From Armatimonadota bacterium (lineage in GTDB: Bacteria > Sysuimicrobiota > Sysuimicrobiia > Sysuimicrobiales > Kaftiobacteriaceae), in the NCBI GenBank assembly GCA_020028535.1, contig JAIBHM010000051.1:1-9645 (forward strand): a stretch of DNA of 9,645 nucleotides, read 5' to 3'. Position 1 is the stretch's first letter, and every line of letters starts with the position of its first letter. Shown here piece by piece: positions 4,291 to 9,645 of this stretch. Position numbers and translations under genes: made by a program. The notes under the pieces are model-generated. The model did no database searches. It was not told the origin of the DNA and saw only the letters and a list, made by a program, of their open reading frames with translations.

Positions 4291-5532
4291 ATGGGGCTTC
4301 GCGAATTCCACCTGGATCTCAACAATCCGGAATTCGTCTACGATCCCTATCCATTGCTGGCGGATCTGCGCGAGTCAATTCCCGTGTTCTACGATCCAGC
4401 GTGGAAGAAGGTCTTTTTCACGCGGTATGATCACATCGCGGCGCTGCTGCGGGATCGCCGGCTGGGGCGATCCATCCTGCACATACTTTCCCGCGACGAG
4501 CTGGGCTGGCCACCCCCGAATCCGCTGACCAGAGACTTCGACCGGTTCCAGAGCGACCACATGCTCGACAACGAGCCGCCCAAGCACACTCGCCTGCGGG
4601 GCCTGATGCTGAAGGCGTTCACGCCGGCACGGGTGGAGGGATTGCGTCCCAAGGTGCAACACATTGTGGACCGGCTCATCGACCAGGTCCAGGATCGTGG
4701 CGAGATGGACCTGCTCAAGGATTTCGCGGAACCGATTCCCGTTGCCGTGATCGGGGAGTTGCTCGGCGTGCCGGAGGCGGATCGCCACCTCCTTCGACCC
4801 TGGTCGGCCCGGATCGTGAAGCTCTACGAGCTAGGCTACACTGACGAGCAGGCCCGCACAGCCAATCAGGCCGTAGTCGAGTTCTCCGCTTACATCAAGG
4901 ACCTCGCCGCCGACCGCCGCAGGCGGTCCAGAGACGATCTGATTTCCGCTCTGGTACGGGTGGAAGAGCAAGGAGAGATGTTGACCGAGGACGAGCTGGT
5001 GGCCAACTGCATCCTGCTGCTCAACGCCGGCCACGAGGCCAGCGTGAACGGCACGACGCTGGGGATGCTCTCCCTCCACCACAATCCGGACCAGATGGCG
5101 ATGGCGAGGGAAGCGACACAATCAGGCCGGCACGATTTCTTCAAGACCGCGGTTGAGGAACTGCTGCGGTACGATACGCCGTTACCGATGTTCGAGCGAT
5201 GGGTGCTGGAGGATTTCGACTTCAACGGGACGGCACTACGGCGCGGCACAGAGGTGGGGCTGCTCTATGCCTCCGGCAACCGGGACCCCCGCAGGTTTCC
5301 CGGCCCGGACGCCCTGGATCTCACCCGCAAGGACAACCCACACCTCTCCTTCGGCCTGGGCATCCATTACTGCGTAGGGGCGCCGCTCGCACGTGTCGAG
5401 CTGCAGACGTCGTTCCAGACCCTGCTCCGGCGCCTGCCGGGAATCCGGATCGCGCGCGAACCGGTGGAGTACACCGGCGGGTTCGTGATCCGGGGTCACA
5501 AGGCCATGGCGGTGGAATTCGCGGCCGCCTAA
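4291..5532 (+). CDS. Cytochrome P450 monooxygenase (soluble bacterial type)
   Basis: This 413-residue soluble heme protein would activate O2 to oxidise an organic substrate using electrons from a ferredoxin or flavodoxin partner, which is not encoded nearby. Hallmarks are in order: the C-helix region HTRLRGLMLKAFTP (about 99-112), I-helix LLLNAGHEASVNGT (242-255), K-helix ExxR at Glu290-Arg293 (EELLR), the PxR-region NRDPRRFPGP (330-339), and the heme loop FGLGIHYCVGAPLARVE with the thiolate ligand Cys361. There is no signal or membrane anchor. In the I-helix the residue right after the acid is Ala250 with Ser251 next, where many P450s have Thr. The ATG at 4291 is 4 nt after the stop of the ArsC-like gene, so the two are likely cotranscribed. 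The substrate and CYP family cannot be assigned by eye. Confidence 0.97.
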   Translation: MGLREFHLDLNNPEFVYDPYPLLADLRESIPVFYDPAWKKVFFTRYDHIAALLRDRRLGRSILHILSRDELGWPPPNPLTRDFDRFQSDHMLDNEPPKHTRLRGLMLKAFTPARVEGLRPKVQHIVDRLIDQVQDRGEMDLLKDFAEPIPVAVIGELLGVPEADRHLLRPWSARIVKLYELGYTDEQARTANQAVVEFSAYIKDLAADRRRRSRDDLISALVRVEEQGEMLTEDELVANCILLLNAGHEASVNGTTLGMLSLHHNPDQMAMAREATQSGRHDFFKTAVEELLRYDTPLPMFERWVLEDFDFNGTALRRGTEVGLLYASGNRDPRRFPGPDALDLTRKDNPHLSFGLGIHYCVGAPLARVELQTSFQTLLRRLPGIRIAREPVEYTGGFVIRGHKAMAVEFAAA

Positions 5533-5614
5533 AATGACCCCACCCAGCCGGCGGCATTGACCAGAAGAGCGAAGAGGATCAGGTGACGAACAGTCCGCCT
5601 GGTTTCAGACGACC

Positions 5615-6367
5615 TCACGATTCGAGGGAACCCGGAAAGGCTGCGCGCACACCCACTTCATCCAGATGGCGGTGAAGGTCTGCGGGATCTTCGTAAACGC
5701 GATAGGCGCCCGCTCGCTCCAGTTCTTCCTCACCGTACCCGCCGGAGAGCAGCCCCACCCCCAGCGCTCCGGCGCGGCGGGCCGCGAGCATGTCCCAGAC
5801 GCTATCGCCCACCACGATCGATGAGTCGATCTCGACCCCAAGCCGGCTGGCCGCCACCAGGAATAGATCCGGGTCCGGCTTGGCATGCGCGACCTGATCG
5901 CGGGTGATTACCGGTATGTCCGGTCTGATCTCCAACACCTTCAGTGTCGCCTCGGCCGTAGCCAGACGGCCGCTGGTGGCGATGGCCCAGGGCACTCCAA
6001 GTTGCGACAGCGCCGCCGTCAGCTCGAGGGCCCCCGGCAGCGGGCGCACTTCCGTCGCCAGGCGGATGAACGCCTCACGGTGCAGACGCTGGGCGCGCGC
6101 TACTTCGTCCTCGGTGAGTCTCCGCCCCGTCTCCCGTGAGAGCGCGTTGACAAACAATCCGCCGCTCATGCCGATCTTGCGATGAATGCGCCACACTGAG
6201 AGCCGGATGTCCACGGCTTCCAGGGCCTGCCGCCAGGCCAGAACATGTTCGTAGACGCTGTCCACCAGCGTGCCATCCAGGTCGAAGAGAAACGCCGGCC
6301 CGGCCGGGCCGCGCCGGCCGCGCGCTCCATTCCTTCGGGAGGCCCTCTCAAGTCTACGGGGTGGCAT
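5615..6367 (-). CDS. HAD-superfamily hydrolase, phosphoglycolate phosphatase/beta-phosphoglucomutase-like
   Basis: This is a cytoplasmic phosphatase or phosphomutase of the haloacid dehalogenase fold with an alpha-helical cap. Motif I is FDLDGTLVD (nucleophile Asp29, acid/base Asp31), motif II TSG (Thr131-Ser132), motif III Lys163 in AKPDPD, and motif IV GDSVWD (Asp188, Asp192). The cap lies between about residues 40 and 110. The 250-residue length is typical, but the first 24 residues are Arg/Ala/Gly-rich and unlike the family, so the true start could be later; no better start codon with a ribosome site is visible. The gene begins 6 nt after the phoU stop and is the last gene of the pst-phoU run. 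A role in using phosphorylated metabolites under phosphate limitation is plausible inference. The exact substrate is not determined. Confidence 0.92.
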   Translation of the reverse strand: MPPRRLERASRRNGARGRRGPAGPAFLFDLDGTLVDSVYEHVLAWRQALEAVDIRLSVWRIHRKIGMSGGLFVNALSRETGRRLTEDEVARAQRLHREAFIRLATEVRPLPGALELTAALSQLGVPWAIATSGRLATAEATLKVLEIRPDIPVITRDQVAHAKPDPDLFLVAASRLGVEIDSSIVVGDSVWDMLAARRAGALGVGLLSGGYGEEELERAGAYRVYEDPADLHRHLDEVGVRAAFPGSLES

Positions 6368-6373
6368 GGATGA

Positions 6374-7030
6374 CTAGACGTTGAGCTCGCGCAGCTCCCC
6401 CGTTGCTATGTAGACGATGCGCTCGCAGACGTTGGTGATGTGATCGGCGGCGCGTTCCAGGTGGCGGGCAACGATCAGGAGTTCCATGGCGCGAGGAACC
6501 GTTTGAGGATCCTTGATCATGATATCCAGCAGGTCATGGAGGACGCGGTTGCGCAGGTCGTCGACGGCGTCATCCTTGGCTGCAGCGCGCTTGGCGAGCG
6601 CGGCGTCATGCGACCGGAAGGCTTCCAGCGTGTCCCGGATCATCTCCTGCACCTGCACTTCCATTCTTGGGATGTCCACCAGCGGCTTGACCAGCGGCTC
6701 CCCCGCCAGGCGCTTGACGGCCCGCGAGATTCCCTCAGCGTGATCGGCCATCCGCTCCAAATCGATCGTGATGGCGAAGACCGACGCGATCGTGCGCAGA
6801 TCGCCGGCCATCGGCTGCTGCGTGGCCAGCAGCTGCATGCAGCGCTGCTCCAGCTCGAAGTGCAGCGCATCGATGGCGTCGTCCTCCGCGATCACCTGCT
6901 CGGCCATGGCCACATCGCGGGCCTTCAGCGCCTCGACCGCCCGATGAATGGCTTCGCCCGCGCGCGTGCCCATCCGGACGACGTCATCCTTCAGCCTGTG
7001 GAGCTCGCGCTCAAACGCTTCTCGGGTCAC
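6374..7030 (-). CDS. phoU: PhoU, phosphate signalling regulator
   Basis: PhoU links the Pst transporter to the phosphate-sensing two-component system and dampens Pho signalling when phosphate is plentiful. It is a peripheral cytoplasmic protein of two similar three-helix bundles. The 218-residue protein shows both repeats: repeat 1 has EDDAIDALHFELEQR and DLERMADHAEGISR, and repeat 2 has KDDAVDDLRNRV and HLERAADHITNVCERI. These Glu/Asp-x3-Asp clusters are the metal-binding signatures of the family. The start is GTG at 7030, overlapping the pstB stop by one base in the string TAGTG, which indicates translational coupling. Length and composition are normal. It sits directly after pstB, the usual order. 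Confidence 0.97.
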   Translation of the reverse strand: MTREAFERELHRLKDDVVRMGTRAGEAIHRAVEALKARDVAMAEQVIAEDDAIDALHFELEQRCMQLLATQQPMAGDLRTIASVFAITIDLERMADHAEGISRAVKRLAGEPLVKPLVDIPRMEVQVQEMIRDTLEAFRSHDAALAKRAAAKDDAVDDLRNRVLHDLLDIMIKDPQTVPRAMELLIVARHLERAADHITNVCERIVYIATGELRELNV

Positions 7031-7830
7031 TAGCCGAACCGTCCGGTGATGTAATCCTCGGTCCGCCGGTCCGTGGGTCGCGTGAACAGGTCGTTGGTGG
7101 AGCCGAACTCGATGAGCTCCCCGTCGAGGAAGAATCCTGTAAAGTCAGAGACCCGGGCCGCCTGCTGCATGTTGTGAGTCACGATGACAATAGTGATGTC
7201 GTTGGCCAGATCGCGGGCGAGTTCCTCGATTCGCAGCGTGCTGGCCGGGTCGAGGGCGGAGGCCGGTTCATCCATCAGCAGTACCTCCGGTGAGACAGCG
7301 AGCGCCCGGGCGATGCACAGCCGCTGCTGCTGGCCGCCGGAGAGACTCGTGCCCGGCTTGTGCAGGCGGTCTTTCACTTCATCCCACAACACGGCCGCCT
7401 GCAGGCTTCGCTCGACGATTTCCTCCACTTTCGCTCTGTTGCGCTCCCCGGCCAGCGTGAGTCCTGCTGCGGCGTTCTGAAAGACGCTCATGGTCGGGAA
7501 CGGGTTGGGCTTCTGAAACACCATTCCCACGCGCCGGCGAACCTGGACAGGATCCGTGCCAGGGGCGTAGATATCCTGGCCGTCCATCACCACCCGCCCG
7601 CTGACCCGGGCGCCGGGCACCAGTTCGTGCATTCGATTCAGACAGCGCAGGAATGTGGACTTCCCGCACCCCGAGGGTCCGATGATCGCGGTGATCTTTC
7701 GCTCCGCGACGATCATGGTGATCCCCCGCAGGGCGTGCAGCCGGTCAAACCAGGCATGCACCTCGTCAGCCTGGATGCCCGTGGTATGGTCGATGAGTGA
7801 AGCGACTCGCTGCTTGTTCACACTGTTCAC
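7030..7830 (-). CDS. pstB: Phosphate ABC transporter ATPase PstB
   Basis: PstB is the ATP-hydrolysing subunit that drives high-affinity phosphate import through PstC-PstA. Numbered from GTG 7830 (266 aa): Walker A GPSGCGKST (51-59), Q-loop Gln106 in MVFQKPNPFP, ABC signature LSGGQQQR (163-170), Walker B VLLMDEPASALDP (183-195), and the H-loop His219 in VTHNMQQAARVSD. The MVFQKPNPFP and EDYITGRFG segments are typical of PstB rather than other ABC ATPases. The start is uncertain: the open frame reaches TTG 7872 inside pstA, GTG 7830 lies 10 nt beyond the pstA stop, and GTG 7821 is also possible. None has a clear Shine-Dalgarno sequence, so coupling to pstA translation is likely. The frame ends one base into phoU. 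Confidence 0.97.
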   Translation of the reverse strand: MNSVNKQRVASLIDHTTGIQADEVHAWFDRLHALRGITMIVAERKITAIIGPSGCGKSTFLRCLNRMHELVPGARVSGRVVMDGQDIYAPGTDPVQVRRRVGMVFQKPNPFPTMSVFQNAAAGLTLAGERNRAKVEEIVERSLQAAVLWDEVKDRLHKPGTSLSGGQQQRLCIARALAVSPEVLLMDEPASALDPASTLRIEELARDLANDITIVIVTHNMQQAARVSDFTGFFLDGELIEFGSTNDLFTRPTDRRTEDYITGRFG

Positions 7831-7840
7831 GTGGAAGGTT

Positions 7841-8686
7841 CTATCGTAGCTTGACCTGCCGGTTGGCCGCAAAGCGCGCCGCGATGTTCACGATGAGCAC
7901 GATCGTCACGAGGACGAGCGCCCCCGCCCACGCCTGACGGTGCCAGTCGTCAAAGGGCGAGATCGCGTACGCGAAGATCTGCAGCGGCAGCGCCGCGATC
8001 GGCTGCAGGATGTCCCAATTCCAGAAGCGATTGCCGAATGCGGTGAACAGCAGCGGCGCTGTCTCGCCGGCGATCCGCGCCAGGCCCACCATGATCCCGG
8101 TGACGATTCCTGCCGCCGCCGTGGGAATGACCACACGCATCGTCGTTTTCCATGTGGGAATGCCGAGCGCCAGCGATGCCTCGCGCACGCTCTGAGGGAC
8201 GAGGCGGACGATCTCCTCGGTGGTGCGGACGACCGTCGGGATCAGCATCACGCCCAGAGCTACGCCGCCGGCCAGTGCGCTGAAGTGTCGCAGCGGCAGC
8301 ACGATCAAGACGTAGGCAAACAATCCCATCACGATGCTGGGGATGCCGTTCATCACGTCGGCTGTAAATCGAGTGACCTGGCTCAGCCGGGTGGACGGAT
8401 ATTCGGAAAGGTACGTGCCCCCGAGCACCCCGATGGGAATGCCCATCGCCCCCGCGAGTGTTATCAACAGGATGGTGCCTGCGATGGCATTCGCCATGCC
8501 GCCTCCGGGCTCGCCCGCGGCGCCGGGGATTTCGGTGAAGAAATCCCAGTTCAGCGCGGAGACCCCGGTGCGGGCAAGAAATCCCAGCACAAGAAACAGA
8601 GGAACGAGCACCGCGACCGTGCACAGGAACGTGACCACGACCATGCCACGGTCTTTTGCCCGGCGGAATCGGTAGCGTCGGTCCAT
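7841..8686 (-). CDS. pstA: Phosphate ABC transporter permease PstA
   Basis: PstA is one of two membrane permeases forming the phosphate channel. The protein has about six hydrophobic helices and a basic cytoplasmic N-terminus (MDRRYRFRRAKDRG). The EAA-loop, which contacts the ATPase, is seen as REASLALGIPTWKTTMRVVIP (about residues 168-188), followed by ARIAGETAPLLFTAFGN, typical of PstA. I chose ATG 8686 (281 aa) because AGGGAG sits 5 nt upstream within the end of pstC. The alternative GTG 8692 would give a GTGA overlap with the pstC stop and two more residues, but has no spaced ribosome site. The loop with IPGAAGEPGGGMANAI between the first two helices is the expected periplasmic segment. 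Confidence 0.97.
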   Translation of the reverse strand: MDRRYRFRRAKDRGMVVVTFLCTVAVLVPLFLVLGFLARTGVSALNWDFFTEIPGAAGEPGGGMANAIAGTILLITLAGAMGIPIGVLGGTYLSEYPSTRLSQVTRFTADVMNGIPSIVMGLFAYVLIVLPLRHFSALAGGVALGVMLIPTVVRTTEEIVRLVPQSVREASLALGIPTWKTTMRVVIPTAAAGIVTGIMVGLARIAGETAPLLFTAFGNRFWNWDILQPIAALPLQIFAYAISPFDDWHRQAWAGALVLVTIVLIVNIAARFAANRQVKLR

Positions 8687-8688
8687 CG

Positions 8689-9645
8689 TCACTCCCTGAT
8701 CAACGACGGGCCCCGCGCCACGCGGCTGACCAGCAAACGAGCTAACGCGTTGACAACGACCGTGACCGTGAACAACACGAGTCCCGCATACACAAGCGCG
8801 GCCACGTAAATGTCTGAGGTGGCCTCCGCAAACTCATTGGCGATGACGGCCGGAATGGTATACGCCGGTGCGAACAACGAGGCCTTGATTTGCGGCACAT
8901 TGCCGATGACCATCGTCACCGCCATGGTCTCGCCGAGCGCTCGGGCCAGGGCGAGGAAGATCGCGCCGACGATCCCCGAACGGGCGTAGGGCAAAACCGC
9001 TGTGCGCGTCGTCTCCCACCCCGTCGCCCCGAGGGCCAGGGCGGCCTCGCGCTGGGACCGCGGCACCGCCCGCATGACCTCGGTGCTCACCGCGACGATG
9101 AAGGGCACGACCATGATGGCGAGGATCAGCCCTGCGGTGAGCATCCCGATACCGAGCGGGGGGCCGCTGAAGAGCGGCAGGAACCCGAGCGTCGACTTCA
9201 ACAGCGGGGAGAGTGCCGTGCGCACCCAGGGCACCAGGACGAAGATGCCCCACAGCCCGATCACCACGCTGGGGATCGCGGCCAGCAGTTCGACGAGAAA
9301 ACTGATCGGAGAGCGCAGCCAGCCCGGAACGAGCTCCGAGAGGAAGATCGCCACCCCCAGCCCGAGCGGAACGGCAATGAGCAGCGCCAGCGACGACGAG
9401 ACGACCGTGCCGTACATGAAGGGCAGCACCCCGAACACGCGGGCCACCGGATCCCATCTCGACGTGACGAAGAATCGCGCGCCGAACTGGACGATCGCCG
9501 GCCAACCCGCGATGATCAGGGCCACCAGGATCGCGCCGATGACGACCGGCACGGCGGCGGCCATCACGGCCAGCAGCAATTGAAACGGCCGGTCGCCGCT
9601 TCGCGGCGGCGACGCGGCCGGCACTCGCGTCCCTGCGATGCTCAC
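8689..9645 (-). CDS. pstC: Phosphate ABC transporter permease PstC (start at window edge)
   Basis: PstC is the partner permease of PstA for phosphate import. The visible 318 residues have an N-terminal hydrophilic stretch, about six membrane helices, and the EAA-loop REAALALGATGWETTRTAVLP (about 199-219), followed by ARALGETMAVTMVIGN, a strong PstC signature. The last five window bases read GTGAG on this strand, so GTG at 9645 could be the true start giving a normal-length PstC. The reading frame is still open at the edge, so a start outside is equally possible. The stop overlaps the alternative pstA GTG and leaves 2 nt to the preferred pstA ATG. The phosphate-binding protein gene pstS and any Pho box would lie beyond the right edge. 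Confidence 0.96.
   Translation of the reverse strand: MSIAGTRVPAASPPRSGDRPFQLLLAVMAAAVPVVIGAILVALIIAGWPAIVQFGARFFVTSRWDPVARVFGVLPFMYGTVVSSSLALLIAVPLGLGVAIFLSELVPGWLRSPISFLVELLAAIPSVVIGLWGIFVLVPWVRTALSPLLKSTLGFLPLFSGPPLGIGMLTAGLILAIMVVPFIVAVSTEVMRAVPRSQREAALALGATGWETTRTAVLPYARSGIVGAIFLALARALGETMAVTMVIGNVPQIKASLFAPAYTIPAVIANEFAEATSDIYVAALVYAGLVLFTVTVVVNALARLLVSRVARGPSLIRE

Noticed and set aside
5533..5614. Terminator between the convergent P450 and HAD genes
   Set aside because: I looked on both strands for a GC-rich hairpin with a T-run and found none; this 82-nt gap holds nothing I can support.
7940..8809. Long plus-strand open frame (289 codons) across pstA and the end of pstC
   Set aside because: It is antisense to two unmistakable permease genes, its protein is rich in Arg/Gln/His/Asp with no family motifs, and long antisense frames are expected at this GC content.

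Overview
The window comes from a GC-rich bacterium with densely packed genes. Standard bacterial Shine-Dalgarno signals are visible in places, GTG starts are common, and several genes end in TGA, so UGA is a normal stop in this genome. Lineage cannot be fixed from this stretch. The mix (ECF sigma with a zinc-finger anti-sigma, FMN-riboswitch RibU, class I bacterial P450, Pst phosphate operon) would suit an environmental high-GC phylum known mostly from metagenomes, but that is inference.

Layout. (1) Positions 1-861, minus strand: an ECF sigma factor followed by its overlapping zinc-finger anti-sigma factor, which is cut by the left edge. (2) 984-1367, plus strand: two 60-residue zinc-ribbon proteins with nearly the same Cys spacing. 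(3) 1364-3688, minus strand: an FMN riboswitch operon with a likely promoter, an RFN aptamer, a hairpin that would cover the ribosome binding site, the riboflavin transporter substrate-binding subunit RibU, and an overlapping YtcJ-type amidohydrolase. (4) 3802-5532, plus strand: a perfect 20-bp palindrome, then a low-molecular-weight-phosphatase-fold arsenate reductase-like gene and a cytochrome P450 only 4 nt behind it. (5) 5615-9645, minus strand: pstC-pstA-pstB-phoU plus a HAD phosphatase, all overlapping or nearly abutting; pstS is not in view.

Main discovery. In the ArsC-like gene the codon for the catalytic cysteine of the Cys-x5-Arg loop is an in-frame TGA (3900-3902). Codons 1-7 before it and 127 codons after it form an intact, full-length family member, with the two resolving cysteines and the general-acid Asp kept. 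Beginning 5 nt after the TGA is a 37-nt stem-loop (3908-3944) with a 7-bp perfect lower stem, a bulged U and a 5-nt apical loop AGAUG, shaped and placed like a bacterial SECIS element. The best reading is a selenoprotein arsenate reductase or phosphatase-like enzyme with selenocysteine as the nucleophile. Ordinary gene calling would miss its start and its active site.

How the genes work together: the right half is a phosphate uptake and signalling operon. The centre holds flavin uptake under FMN feedback, divergent from a redox pair (Sec-ArsC and P450). The left holds an extracytoplasmic stress-response sigma/anti-sigma pair. No functional link between these blocks is shown by the sequence beyond adjacency.
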